DNA from: Sagittula stellata E-37 | Lineage (GTDB): Bacteria; Pseudomonadota; Alphaproteobacteria; Rhodobacterales; Rhodobacteraceae | Length of the DNA: 64,000 bases | Direction: 5' to 3' | Assembly (NCBI RefSeq): GCF_039724765.1 | Contig: NZ_CP155729.1 | Span: forward strand, 744,001 to 808,000 | Shown: in pieces, positions 8,225-16,848 of the stretch | Layout: each line of letters starts with the position of its first letter | Numbering within the stretch: position 1 is the stretch's first letter | Translations under genes and position numbers: made by a program | The notes under the pieces: model-generated | Database searches by the model: none | What the model saw: only the letters and a program-made list of their open reading frames with translations | What the model was told of the DNA's origin: nothing

Positions 8225-9457
8225 TCAGAAGGCGTGTAGTGTCGTGCGGGCGGGTTCTGTTCGGGCGACGACCTGGCCGTTCGAGATAACGGCCAGCCGG
8301 GCGGGGCGCAGCCGCAGGGCTTCGATTGGATCGGTCGCGTCGAGCACCACGAGCGACGCGCGCTTGCCGGCCTGAAGGCCGAAATCCAGCCCCATGATTT
8401 CCGCCGGTGTGTCGGTGACCATGGTGTAGGCCGCGCGCATCTGGTCGGGCGCGGTCATATGCGCCACGTGCAGCCCCATATGGGCGACGTCGAGCATGTC
8501 GCCCGATCCCAGCGGATACCACGGGTCCTTCACGCAGTCCTGCCCGAAGGCCACGGTGACGCCGGCGGCGCGCAGTTCTGGCACGCGGGTCAGGCCGCGC
8601 CGCTTGGGGTAAGTGTCCATGCGGCCCTGAAGGGTGATGTTGATCAGAGGATTAGGAATCGCTGCAACCTGCGCCTCCGCGATCAGTGGTATGAGCTTGG
8701 CAACGTAGTAGTTGTCCATGGAGTGCATGGAGGTCAGGTGGCTGCCTGCCGTGCGGCCCTGCAGGCCGAGACGTATGGTTTCCGCTGCCAGCGTCTCGAT
8801 ATGGCGGGAGAGGGGGTCGTCGGATTCGTCGCAATGCAGGTCGACACGCAGGCCGCGCTTGGCGGCGAGCGTGCAGGCGGCTGTGACGGAGGCCGCGCCA
8901 TCGGTCATGGTGCGTTCGAAATGCGGGATGCCGCCCACCACATCGACGCCCGCGTCCAGCGCCCGGACGACCTGATCCTCGGCGCCGGGCGTCCGATACC
9001 AGCCGTCCTGAGGGAAGGCGACCAGTTGCAGGTCGAGCACGTCCTTCACCGTCTCGCGGACCTCCAGCAGCGCCTCGACAGTATTAAACGTCTCGTCGGT
9101 GACGTCGACGTGGGATCGGATGGCGAGTACGCCTTTTCCGACGGCCTCACGGCAATAGCTCAGGGCGCGGGCGACGATGTCCTCCTTCGACTGGAGGCGC
9201 GTCAGGTCGCCCCAGAGGCCGATGCCTTCGAGCAATGTGCCGGACGCGTTCACCCGCGGCCGACCGTAGGACATTGTTGCGTCCATGTGGAAATGCACGT
9301 CGCAGAATGGGGCGGAGACCAGCTTGCCCGTGGCATCGATGACCTCGCCCGCCTCGGCGTCGATGCCCGGTTCGATGGCGGTGATGCGGTCGCCGGTGAT
9401 CGCAATGTCGGCCTGTGTGCCGTCCGGAAGGGTGCCGCCCCTGACGAGAATGTCCAT
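8225..9457 (-). CDS. Cytosine deaminase-like amidohydrolase
   Basis: Metal-dependent deaminase (410 aa) of the amidohydrolase superfamily, resembling E. coli CodA along its length. Metal ligands appear in HFHMD, in HCDES and in the SH after GRTAG; the catalytic Asp is in FGQDCVKDPWYPLG. VAFPQDG and LINITLQGRMDTYPKRRG match CodA closely. CodA has GHDD at the active-site Asp whereas this protein has GQDC, so creatinine or another cyclic amidine is also a possible substrate. The start follows AAGGAGAC. No cytosine permease is adjacent. A direct repeat lies just upstream. Confidence 0.8.
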   Translation of the reverse strand: MDILVRGGTLPDGTQADIAITGDRITAIEPGIDAEAGEVIDATGKLVSAPFCDVHFHMDATMSYGRPRVNASGTLLEGIGLWGDLTRLQSKEDIVARALSYCREAVGKGVLAIRSHVDVTDETFNTVEALLEVRETVKDVLDLQLVAFPQDGWYRTPGAEDQVVRALDAGVDVVGGIPHFERTMTDGAASVTAACTLAAKRGLRVDLHCDESDDPLSRHIETLAAETIRLGLQGRTAGSHLTSMHSMDNYYVAKLIPLIAEAQVAAIPNPLINITLQGRMDTYPKRRGLTRVPELRAAGVTVAFGQDCVKDPWYPLGSGDMLDVAHMGLHVAHMTAPDQMRAAYTMVTDTPAEIMGLDFGLQAGKRASLVVLDATDPIEALRLRPARLAVISNGQVVARTEPARTTLHAF

Positions 9458-9470
9458 CGCCGTCTCCTTG

Positions 9471-9506
9471 TCCCGTGATCGTTTGGGGTCCCGTGATCTT
9501 TTGGGC
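9471..9506. repeat. Tandem 18-bp direct repeat upstream of the deaminase gene
   Basis: Two adjacent copies of TCCCGTGATCKTTTGGGS (9471-9488 and 9489-9506) differ at two positions. They lie 14 to 49 bases ahead of the deaminase start. They could be tandem binding sites or a small duplication. Confidence 0.6.
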
Positions 9507-9857
9507 CGGGTCCGAATGCACGCTCACCCATTTGCGTTGGCCGGATCCGAAGAGAGGCTTCCCGGCAACTTGGGCTTTCGGCTCCAGACCAGCCGTGCCT
9601 TGGCAATAGCATACGATGCCAGCACCCGCGAATTCTTCAGAAAGGTGGACGGCGTGTCTCGGGGCGTGTCAATTCGAGCGGCAGAGCACCTGCCCCTGTT
9701 GCGGAAAACGACGGCGGTCTGAAGCCGGTCGTCGGGGATCAGAAAGATGGGATCGGGGCAGGGAGTTGGAGCGCATGTCAGGTGACCAGTGGCGGGCGTG
9801 GATCATTGCGGGATTGGGGATCATCGACAAATGGGCGGGCTCCGATGGCCGGCCGCA

Positions 9858-9913
9858 GAGGGGGCGCTGCCCCCGCCCTTCGGGCCCCCCGAGGTATTTG
9901 GGCCAAGATGAAG
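9858..9913. repeat. REP-like intergenic element
   Basis: Contains a GGGGGC/GCCCCC inverted repeat, then CCCTTCGGG and CCCCCCGAGGTATTTGGG, ending in AAGATGAAG. I associate the CCCCGAGGTATTT...AAGATGAAG pattern with a dispersed intergenic repeat of Rhodobacterales genomes. Only one copy is present in this window. Confidence 0.5.
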
Positions 9914-10048
9914 GCCTTGGAGCTTTATGGGGCGCATCGGGTGGCTGTTCGTCTCTATTTACACTGGAGCGGCGCCTTTCGGTCACATCCCGGGCGGATT
10001 CCGCGCGGACATGGGATATGTGAACTGACCGGGAGTGGCTGGTCTTGT

Positions 10049-10080
10049 CGGTGTTGCGGTGTTGCGGTGTTGCGGTGCTC
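10049..10080. repeat. Short tandem repeat, 8-bp unit CGGTGTTG
   Basis: Three exact copies of CGGTGTTG (10049-10072) and a fourth degenerate copy CGGTGCTC. The array lies in gene-poor DNA, so copy number may vary between strains by slippage. Confidence 0.75.
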
Positions 10081-10390
10081 GGGGTGCTTGCGGGACGCGG
10101 GTTTCCGCCGTTCAGAAAGGCGAACAAGCCGTGTATCGACACGGACAGCCGGCGTCTTGGAGATTGCTCGGGTTGGAGCGGGGCAGGGAGCGGCGGATCA
10201 CCATTTCGAGGAGATCCGCGGCGCGATTCCGGTCGTGCATCGCTTCCCGTGCGGTCGCCTGACGGGCTGGCAGGCGGTGGATCGATGGCCGTAAGGGGTG
10301 GAGCCGTCGGTCGATGCGCGGGTTCGCTTCGCCTGACGACGGTGCCGACCATATCTTGTCTCACAGGGTAAGGCTTCGGGCGGATTCCGT

Positions 10391-11260
10391 TTAGCGCGTC
10401 GTGACCGTCGGGATGCGCGGCAGTTCGGCCCCGGGCTGCGACCGCGCGGCGACTGCCACCATCAATGCCTGCGCGAGGCACATCGGCGCCGCCAGTGAGC
10501 GGGAGAAGGTGTAGTCGTGCTCTGGCACCGCGAAGAGGAGCGTCGCTGGCTTGTTGAGCGGCGACAGCGTGCTGTCGGAAATGGCGATCACGGGGATACC
10601 CTTGCCGGCTGTCTCTTGCACGACGTTGACCACTTCGTTGGCGTAGAAGCGGAAGGCCACGGCGATCAGAAGATCCGCCTCCGACATGTTCCGCGCCACG
10701 TGCGTGGCCAGCCCACCCGCCGCATCCAGCAGCACGCAGGGCTTGCCCAGCATCGTCAGGATGTAGCGTAAAAGGACCACGACCGGTTCCGACCGAAGCT
10801 GGCCGATCAGATAGACGGTGCGGGCGCTGTCTATCATTTCGGCCGCGCGGGTCATGGCTTCCGGGTCGGTGCGGTCCAGCAGGTCCTGAAGGGAGGCAAT
10901 ATCGCGCAGCACAAGGTCATGCAGCGCATCGGGCGCCGTGCCGCCATGCTGGCGCAGATCGCCTTCCAACGCCTTCTTGCGCGCCTCGAAGCCCGGAGCG
11001 GCCGTGGAAAGGCGGCGTTGGAAGAGCGTCTGCAGGTCCTTGAAGCCGGAATAGCCCAAGGCCTGCGCGAACCGCACGAAGCTGGACGCGTGAATCCCGC
11101 ACTGGGCCGCGCTGGCGTTGACCGAGAGCACGGCCACCTCGTTGGGGTTCTGGGTCAGATACTCTGCGATCTGCTGGTAGGTCTTGCTCATACCGTCGAA
11201 ACGGTCGTGGATCAGGCGTATGAGCTCCTCGTAATCTGCCGGGGGCGCGGATGCCGTCAT
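10391..11260 (-). CDS. RpiR family transcriptional regulator
   Basis: Regulator of 289 aa with an N-terminal RpiR helix-turn-helix (about 10-85; SVNASAAQCGIHASSFVRFA) and a C-terminal SIS sugar-binding domain (about 125-265; VYLIGQLRSEPV and VIAISDSTLSPLN). ATG at 11260 overlaps the upstream dehydrogenase stop as ATGA, so it is the last gene of the leftward operon. In rhizobia the myo-inositol regulator IolR belongs to this family, which fits the nearby iolD. It probably senses a cyclitol or its phosphorylated product and acts on the divergent promoter at 14023-14119; that is inference. Confidence 0.85.
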   Translation of the reverse strand: MTASAPPADYEELIRLIHDRFDGMSKTYQQIAEYLTQNPNEVAVLSVNASAAQCGIHASSFVRFAQALGYSGFKDLQTLFQRRLSTAAPGFEARKKALEGDLRQHGGTAPDALHDLVLRDIASLQDLLDRTDPEAMTRAAEMIDSARTVYLIGQLRSEPVVVLLRYILTMLGKPCVLLDAAGGLATHVARNMSEADLLIAVAFRFYANEVVNVVQETAGKGIPVIAISDSTLSPLNKPATLLFAVPEHDYTFSRSLAAPMCLAQALMVAVAARSQPGAELPRIPTVTTR

Positions 11261-12219
11261 TGTGCGATCTGCACGTGGTTGACGATCAGCGCCGGGTCCA
11301 GTTTTCCGGCAAAGAAGTCGAGGACGTTCTGCGCGGACGCGACCGCCATGCGTTCTGCTGCGCCTTCGGTCACGCCCGCGATATGCGGCGAAAGGATCAC
11401 CTGGTCGAACCCTTTCAGGGGGTGGATCGCAGGCAGCGGCTCTGCCTCGAAGACATCGAGACCGGCGGCAGAGACCTTGCCCGACTTCAGGTGCTTTGCG
11501 AGTTCCCGTTCGTCCACGATGCCACCCCGGGCAGTGTTCACGATCACCACCCCGGGTTTCATCGCCTCGAACTCTGCCGCGCCGATCAGGGGGCGGTCGC
11601 CCTTGGGCGCGCTGACCGTGATCACGTCCGCCCAGCCCAGTGCCTCGCCCAGGTCTTCGAATGCGGGAATGCCGCCGTCCGGCCAGCCGTGGCGGTGCAG
11701 GTAGGGATCGTGCGCCCGGATGTTCATGCCGAAGCCCGACATCATCGTTGCGGTGTGCTGTCCGATGCGGCCAAACCCGAGTATCAGCAGGTTGCGGCCG
11801 CGAATGTCCTGTGACTCGAGTTGGTTGCGCCATCCCCAAGGTCCACGCCGCACCGCCACGTCCGCGCGCAAGGCCCGCTTGAACGCCGCGAGGATCAACA
11901 TGCAGGCATGTTCGGCAACCGAGGTGGAGTTCGCGTCGCCGCAGACGGCAAGCGCGATGCCCCGCGCATTGAGCGCCGCGACATCCACCGCGTCATAGCC
12001 GACCCCATGCCGGGATACGATTTTCAGCCGGTCCGCCCGGTCGATGGTCGGCGAGGTCAGAGCCTGCGTCCGGATCAGCAGGGCATCGGCCCCGGCGATA
12101 TGTGGGGTGTAGCTGTCTTCGGATATCTCGTCGATGTAGGTGGTCGTGATGTCCGGCGCGGCATCCAGAATGTCGCGCCCGAACTGGTGCAGCTTTCCGG
12201 CGACAAGCACATGGGGCAT
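11257..12219 (-). CDS. D-isomer-specific 2-hydroxyacid dehydrogenase (phosphoglycerate-dehydrogenase-like)
   Basis: NAD-dependent oxidoreductase of 320 aa. Visible are the cofactor loop GFGRIG, the catalytic Arg in NTARGGIVD, the Glu in LDVFEAEP and the His in SPHIAG, so the full catalytic set is present, unlike the paralogue at 2824. VSRHGVGYDAVD is typical of the family. It starts inside the aldolase stop (TGATG, one base shared) and overlaps the RpiR gene by four bases. It may reduce or oxidise a hydroxy/keto acid formed by the aldolase step; the substrate is unknown. Confidence 0.82.
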   Translation of the reverse strand: MPHVLVAGKLHQFGRDILDAAPDITTTYIDEISEDSYTPHIAGADALLIRTQALTSPTIDRADRLKIVSRHGVGYDAVDVAALNARGIALAVCGDANSTSVAEHACMLILAAFKRALRADVAVRRGPWGWRNQLESQDIRGRNLLILGFGRIGQHTATMMSGFGMNIRAHDPYLHRHGWPDGGIPAFEDLGEALGWADVITVSAPKGDRPLIGAAEFEAMKPGVVIVNTARGGIVDERELAKHLKSGKVSAAGLDVFEAEPLPAIHPLKGFDQVILSPHIAGVTEGAAERMAVASAQNVLDFFAGKLDPALIVNHVQIAQ

Positions 12220-13019
12220 CAGTAGGCTCCTTCGTTGCCATCGGCGCCCGCGCCGGTCAGGTCGCGGAACCGTTTCACGGAGGCGCTGGCCGCGGCGGCA
12301 AGCAGCCGCGAATCTCCGCCGACCGTGGTCAGGTTGTAGCCCCAACCGATGGCCTGCGCCGCGTAGTCCGGTGTCCCGCAATGCAGGCAGGCCTTGATGC
12401 CGTTCGCCTTGCAGACCTGCGCGATGCGCTTGATCAGGTCGACCATCTCGGGCTCCCGACGGTCGAAGCCGGGGGGTAGTCGCCCGCCCTGTGTCCCGAG
12501 CGTCAGGTCCGCAGGTCCCACGTAGATCCCGTCGAGCCCGGGGGTGGCGGCGATCTCTTCGAGGTTGTCGACGCCGCCCTGCGTCTCGATCATTGCCAGG
12601 GCCAGCACCTCGTCGTTCATTTGCGTGCCGTAGCCGGGCATTGCGAAGCCCACGCGCGTCGGGCCGAAGCTGCGCTGGCCCTGCGGCGGATAGCGCATGT
12701 AGGAAACAAACTGCTCCGCCTCCGCGCGGGAATTGATCATCGGGCAGATGATGCCCATGGCGCCGGCGTCCAGCGCCTTCATGATCGACGCCGGATCGAG
12801 CCATGGCACACGCGCCATCAGGGTCACGCCGCTGGCCCGCATCGCCTGCAGCATCGCCAGCATGTCGGCGTAGTCGAGCGCGCCGTGCTGCCAGTCGACA
12901 CTGACGGAGTCGTAACCCTGCGCGGCCATGATCTCGGCCGTGAACGGGTTACCGATGGAGCACCAGCCGTTCATCGCCGGTTTGCCTTCGGCCCACAGCG
13001 CCTTGAGTTTGTTCTTCAT
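12219..13019 (-). CDS. HpcH/HpaI family class II aldolase
   Basis: Metal-dependent pyruvate aldolase (266 aa) related to 4-hydroxy-2-oxoheptanedioate and 2-keto-3-deoxy-rhamnonate aldolases, cleaving a hydroxy-keto acid to pyruvate and an aldehyde. Visible are VDWQHG (catalytic His), the RVP substrate loop, RYPPQGQRSFGPTR, a metal Glu in IETQGGV and a metal Asp in YVGPADLTLG. Second gene of the leftward operon, directly after the Gfo/Idh dehydrogenase. In this context it may cleave the chain produced after cyclitol ring opening, replacing the usual IolC/IolJ steps; that is inference. Confidence 0.85.
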   Translation of the reverse strand: MKNKLKALWAEGKPAMNGWCSIGNPFTAEIMAAQGYDSVSVDWQHGALDYADMLAMLQAMRASGVTLMARVPWLDPASIMKALDAGAMGIICPMINSRAEAEQFVSYMRYPPQGQRSFGPTRVGFAMPGYGTQMNDEVLALAMIETQGGVDNLEEIAATPGLDGIYVGPADLTLGTQGGRLPPGFDRREPEMVDLIKRIAQVCKANGIKACLHCGTPDYAAQAIGWGYNLTTVGGDSRLLAAAASASVKRFRDLTGAGADGNEGAY

Positions 13020-13020
13020 G

Positions 13021-14022
13021 TCAGACGTCCTTTACCGCGATGGTCCGGGCTTCGGCGATCGACCGGAAGCACGCTTCGGCCAGGGCCAGAGCCTTCACGC
13101 CGTCCTCAAGCGACGCTTCGGGCACGGCGGTCCCGGCGCAGGCGTCGACGAAGTTGTCGATCTCGGCGACAAAAGCCGCCCGGTAACGCTCGATGAAGAA
13201 GTGCTGGAGTGGTGCCGCGTGCCGGGTGAAGCCCTGGCCCCAGACCTCTGCGGCGTTTTCCCGGTGGTTGTCGGACAGTGCCATGCCGCCCGATCCGAAC
13301 AGTTCGACCCTCTGGTCGTAGCCATAGACCGCTTCGCGCGAATTGGTGATGATCGCCTGCTTGCCGGAAGCGGTGGTCAGGATGACCGTCACCGTGTCGT
13401 AGTCGCCGCACCGTTCCATCAAGGCGGGCGCGATCAGGCGCGCGCCGGTGGCGGTGACATGCGTCACCTCCTCGTCCAGCATGAAGCGGGCAAGGTCGAG
13501 GTCGTGGATCGTCATGTCGCGGAAGATGCCGCCGGAGGTCTCGATGTACCCGTCCGGCGCCATCCCCGGATCGCGAGAAGTGATGACCACCTGATGCAGC
13601 TCGCCCAGCTGGCCATTGCGGTGGGCGTCGCGTGCGGCGCGGTGGCCGGGATCGAAGCGGCGGCAGAAACCGATCATGATCGGCGCGCTGGCCTCCTTCA
13701 CGTCCTCCGCGCATTGCCGCGCGCGGGCAAAGTCGAGGTCCACGGGTTTTTCGCACAGGACGGCCTTGTTGGCGGCGACGGCGGCCTTGATGAAGTCGAC
13801 GTGGGTCGCGGTCGGAGTGGCGATCAGGACGGCATCTGCGTCGGAAGCGAAGGCGGCCTCGGGCGAGTCGTACTGGAGCACGCCCAGCCTGACGGCAACC
13901 TCTTCGGAGCTGGGCGAATGGACGTCGAAGACGCCGGCAAGCTTAGCGCGCGGGTGGGCCGCGATGATCTCGGCGTGCATGCGTCCGATGCGACCGCAGC
14001 CGAGCAATGCGATTCTGGTCAT
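13021..14022 (-). CDS. Gfo/Idh/MocA family oxidoreductase, inositol 2-dehydrogenase-like
   Basis: NAD(P)-dependent dehydrogenase of 333 aa. The Rossmann loop is LGCGRIGRMHAE; CEKPVDLD has the conserved EKP lysine; the catalytic segment IHDLDLARFML holds the Asp and His typical of IolG-type enzymes. First gene of a leftward four-gene operon whose members abut or overlap, and divergent from iolD across 97 bases. The partner genes make oxidation of myo-inositol or another cyclitol the likely role. Scyllo- or chiro-inositol dehydrogenase are alternatives. Confidence 0.82.
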   Translation of the reverse strand: MTRIALLGCGRIGRMHAEIIAAHPRAKLAGVFDVHSPSSEEVAVRLGVLQYDSPEAAFASDADAVLIATPTATHVDFIKAAVAANKAVLCEKPVDLDFARARQCAEDVKEASAPIMIGFCRRFDPGHRAARDAHRNGQLGELHQVVITSRDPGMAPDGYIETSGGIFRDMTIHDLDLARFMLDEEVTHVTATGARLIAPALMERCGDYDTVTVILTTASGKQAIITNSREAVYGYDQRVELFGSGGMALSDNHRENAAEVWGQGFTRHAAPLQHFFIERYRAAFVAEIDNFVDACAGTAVPEASLEDGVKALALAEACFRSIAEARTIAVKDV

Positions 14023-14041
14023 GGGGTCCTCCCGAAGTTTC

Positions 14042-14083
14042 TGCAATGATCGTTGCAATGACGTTGCATTGTCAATGATCGTT
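14042..14083. promoter_or_regulatory. Overlapping inverted and direct repeats in the divergent iol-like promoter
   Basis: TGCAA-N6-TTGCA at 14042-14057 and TGCAA-N5-TTGCA at 14054-14068 share a half-site. CAATGATCGTT occurs at 14044-14054 and again at 14073-14083. This density of repeats between divergent operons marks a likely operator for the RpiR regulator; the assignment to that protein is inferred. Confidence 0.6.
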
Positions 14084-14119
14084 CCGTAGGTTTTTCCCCA
14101 AAGAGGAGGAGGAATCGGT

Positions 14120-15976
14120 ATGACGGCAACAGTCCGCCTGACCATGGCGCAGGCGCTGGTGCGCTGGCTTTGCGCCCAACACACCGAGATCGACGGAGAG
14201 CGCGTTCCGCTGTTCGCGGGCGTCTTCGGGATCTTCGGCCACGGCAACGTGACCTGTCTGTCCGAGGCGCTGGAACAGGTGCAGGACAGGCTGCCAACAT
14301 GGCGCGGCCAGAACGAGCAGTCCATGGCCCTTGCGGCGGTGGGCTTTGCCAAGGCGAAACGCCGCCGACAGATCATGGTCGCGACCTCTTCGGTCGGGCC
14401 CGGGGCGACCAACATGATCACTGCGGCGGGGGTGGCCCATGCGAACCGGCTGCCCGTGCTGCTGCTGTCGGGGGACACCTTCGTCAACCGTCTGCCCGAT
14501 CCGGTGTTGCAGCAGGTGGAGCATTACGGCAGCCCGTCGACCACGGTGAACGACGGCTTCCGGGCAGTGTCGCGGTTCTGGGACCGGATCGTACATCCGG
14601 CGCAGATCCTGTCGTCTCTGCCGCAGGCGGTCACGACGATGCTGGACCCGGCCGACTGCGGCCCGGCTTTCATCGGCCTGCCGCAGGACATACAGGAAAT
14701 CGCCTACGACTACCCCGAGGCCTTCTTTGCCGAGAAGGTCTGGACCATCCCGCGCCCCCGTCCCGCAAGGTCGGAGGTCGCAGCGGCGGTGGCGTTGCTA
14801 AAAAGCGCGAAACGCCCGCTGATCATCTCGGGCGGTGGCGTGCGTTACTCCGGCGCGGGCGAGGCGCTGGCCGACTTCGCCGTGCGCCGCGGCATCCCGA
14901 TGACGGAAACCATCGCCGGCAAAGGCGCCGTCGTGCACGATCACCCGGCCTATACCGGCGCCATGGGGATCGAGGGGACGGACGCCTCGAAGGAACTGGC
15001 CGAGACGGCGGACGTGGTGATCGCGATAGGCACACGGATGCAGGACTTCACCACCGGGTCGTGGACGACTTTCGCGCCGGACGCCAAGTTCCTGAACATC
15101 AACGCCGCGCGTTTCGATGCGTCGAAGCACTTTGCCCAGCCGGTCGTGGGCGACGCGCTGGAGTGCATCACCGAACTGGACGAGGCGCTGGGGGACTGGA
15201 CCTGCGATCCGGCGCAGATGGCGCGCGCGCAGGAACTGTATGCCGAGTGGAACCTTGCGCTGGACGAGGGGCAGAAGCCAACCAACGCGGCGGTGCCCTC
15301 TTACGCTCAGGTGATCGGCGTCGTGAATCGCAAGGCCTCGCCCGACGACACCATGGTGACCGCGGCGGGTGGTCTGCCGGGCGAGACGGCCAAGAACTGG
15401 CGGGTGAAGGCGCCCCACACCTACGATCTGGAGTTCGGTTTTTCCTGCATGGGATACGAGATCGCGGGCGGTTGGGGCCATGCCATGGCAAAGGAAGGCA
15501 AAGGTGTGCCGATCGTCATGGTCGGCGACGGGTCCTACCTCATGATGAACTCGGACATCTACTCGACGGTTTTGACCGGTCACAAGATGATCGTGGTGGT
15601 CTGCGACAACGGCGGGTTCGGCGTCATCAACCGGCTTCAGACCGGCATGGGCGTGCCCGGCTTCAACAACCTGCTGAAGGACGCGCGGGTGCAGAACCGG
15701 GACGCGCCACCACACGTCGACTTTGCCGCCCACGCGCGGGCGATGGGGGCAGAAGCGCGGTTCTGCGAAAGCCTGACCGACCTGGAGACCGCGATGGATT
15801 GGGCGCAGACCACTGACCGTACCACGGTGCTGGTGATCGAGACGGACGCCCATGTCTGGACCGACGGCGGCGCCGATTGGTACGTGGGCGTGCCGGAAAT
15901 CAACGAACGGGAAAGCGTCCGCAAGGCGCGGGACGGACAGGAAGCATTGCGCCGCAAACAGCGGCAGGGGGTATGA
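14120..15976 (+). CDS. iolD: 3D-(3,5/4)-trihydroxycyclohexane-1,2-dione hydrolase
   Basis: Thiamine-diphosphate enzyme of 618 aa that opens the cyclohexane ring in inositol catabolism, giving 5-deoxy-glucuronate. The N-terminal PYR domain has GHGNV and QNEQSMA with the catalytic Glu, and TSSVGPGATNM. The middle domain follows (about 200-340). The C-terminal PP domain carries the ThDP motif VGDGSYLMM...CDNGGF (about 471-500). MTDGGADWYVG-like spacing near the end also matches IolD. The start follows AGAGGAGGA. Standard partners iolB, iolC and iolE are absent from the window, so the pathway may differ downstream. Confidence 0.88.
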   Translation: MTATVRLTMAQALVRWLCAQHTEIDGERVPLFAGVFGIFGHGNVTCLSEALEQVQDRLPTWRGQNEQSMALAAVGFAKAKRRRQIMVATSSVGPGATNMITAAGVAHANRLPVLLLSGDTFVNRLPDPVLQQVEHYGSPSTTVNDGFRAVSRFWDRIVHPAQILSSLPQAVTTMLDPADCGPAFIGLPQDIQEIAYDYPEAFFAEKVWTIPRPRPARSEVAAAVALLKSAKRPLIISGGGVRYSGAGEALADFAVRRGIPMTETIAGKGAVVHDHPAYTGAMGIEGTDASKELAETADVVIAIGTRMQDFTTGSWTTFAPDAKFLNINAARFDASKHFAQPVVGDALECITELDEALGDWTCDPAQMARAQELYAEWNLALDEGQKPTNAAVPSYAQVIGVVNRKASPDDTMVTAAGGLPGETAKNWRVKAPHTYDLEFGFSCMGYEIAGGWGHAMAKEGKGVPIVMVGDGSYLMMNSDIYSTVLTGHKMIVVVCDNGGFGVINRLQTGMGVPGFNNLLKDARVQNRDAPPHVDFAAHARAMGAEARFCESLTDLETAMDWAQTTDRTTVLVIETDAHVWTDGGADWYVGVPEINERESVRKARDGQEALRRKQRQGV

Positions 15977-16794
15977 GGATGAACCGAATAGATGGAAAGA
16001 TCGCCGTCGTCACTGGCGGCACGCAGGGGCTGGGCGCCGCCATCGCACGCCTGTTTGCCGAAGCGGGCGCGGCGGGCATCGCGATTGTCGGACGAGGCGT
16101 GGACAAGGGCCTGAAAGTGGCCGCCTCGATCACCGAGGCGACCGGCGTCCCGGTAGAGATGATCGCCGCCGATCTCGCCAGCGTCGAGGACGTGCAGGCC
16201 ATCATGCCCGCGGTCGACAAGGCATTTGGCCGGGTCGACATCCTCGTGAACGCGGCCGGGCTGACGGATCGGGGCAACCTGCTGAACACGACACCCGAGA
16301 TGTTCGACCGCATGTTCGCGATCAACACCCGTGCGCCGTTCTTCCTGATGCAGGATGCGGTCAAGCTGATGGGCCGGGAGGGGGTTAAGGGCACGATGGT
16401 CAACATCGGGTCCACGTCCGAGCACGCGGGTCAGCCGTTCATCGCGCCCTATTGCGCCTCGAAGGCGGCGCTGGCGACGCTGACGCGGAACTCCGGCTTT
16501 GCCCTGATGCGCAATGGCATTCGGGTGAACCAGCTCGATATCGGGTGGATGAACTCCGACAACGAACGCGCGCTTCAGGAGTCCGAGCAGGGCGATGCCG
16601 GCTTCATCGACCGTGTGGCGGCGACGATGCCTTTCGGGCGGCTGCTCGAACCGGCAGAAGTGGCCAGGGCCGTGCTCTGGATGGCGTCGGACGACAGCGG
16701 CATGATGACGGGTGCGGTGATCCACTTCGACCAGTCGGTCTGGGGCGGCTACGACGGGCAGGCCCCTGCCCCGGCAGAGCCGTTGACGGCGTGA
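15973..16794 (+). CDS. SDR family oxidoreductase
   Basis: Classical short-chain dehydrogenase (273 aa, or 271 from the ATG at 15979). Visible are TGGTQGLG, NAAGLTD and the catalytic pair IGSTSEHAGQ...YCASK. The ATG at 15973 overlaps the iolD stop as ATGA, which favours it, and translational coupling is likely. By position it probably oxidises or reduces a ring hydroxyl of the cyclitol substrate or of the IolD product. Exact substrate unknown. A hairpin at 16802 follows. Confidence 0.82.
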   Translation: MRMNRIDGKIAVVTGGTQGLGAAIARLFAEAGAAGIAIVGRGVDKGLKVAASITEATGVPVEMIAADLASVEDVQAIMPAVDKAFGRVDILVNAAGLTDRGNLLNTTPEMFDRMFAINTRAPFFLMQDAVKLMGREGVKGTMVNIGSTSEHAGQPFIAPYCASKAALATLTRNSGFALMRNGIRVNQLDIGWMNSDNERALQESEQGDAGFIDRVAATMPFGRLLEPAEVARAVLWMASDDSGMMTGAVIHFDQSVWGGYDGQAPAPAEPLTA

Positions 16795-16801
16795 CCTTTG
16801 G

Positions 16802-16828
16802 CCGGGGCGGCGCTAGGCTCCGCCCCGG
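16802..16828 (+). terminator. Hairpin after the iolD-SDR pair
   Basis: Nine-bp stem CCGGGGCGG / CCGCCCCGG with a nine-base loop, 8 bases after the SDR stop and ahead of the LysR gene. No T-run follows, so it may attenuate rather than terminate. Confidence 0.45.
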
Positions 16829-16848
16829 GAACGTAAGGGGAAGTCGTC

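Larger units (their letters stand above)
9507..10390. other. Gene-poor stretch
   Basis: About 0.9 kb with no reading frame that looks like protein: the open frames on both strands are rich in Arg, Pro and Ser and match no family I know. It holds one REP-like element (9858-9913) and one short tandem repeat (10049-10080). It separates the deaminase from the leftward catabolic operon. It may be a decayed gene. Confidence 0.5.

Noticed and set aside
9669..10481. Leftward open frame of 270 codons in the gene-poor stretch
   Set aside because: Rich in Arg, Pro and Ser, includes the intergenic repeats, and runs out of frame into the end of the RpiR gene.
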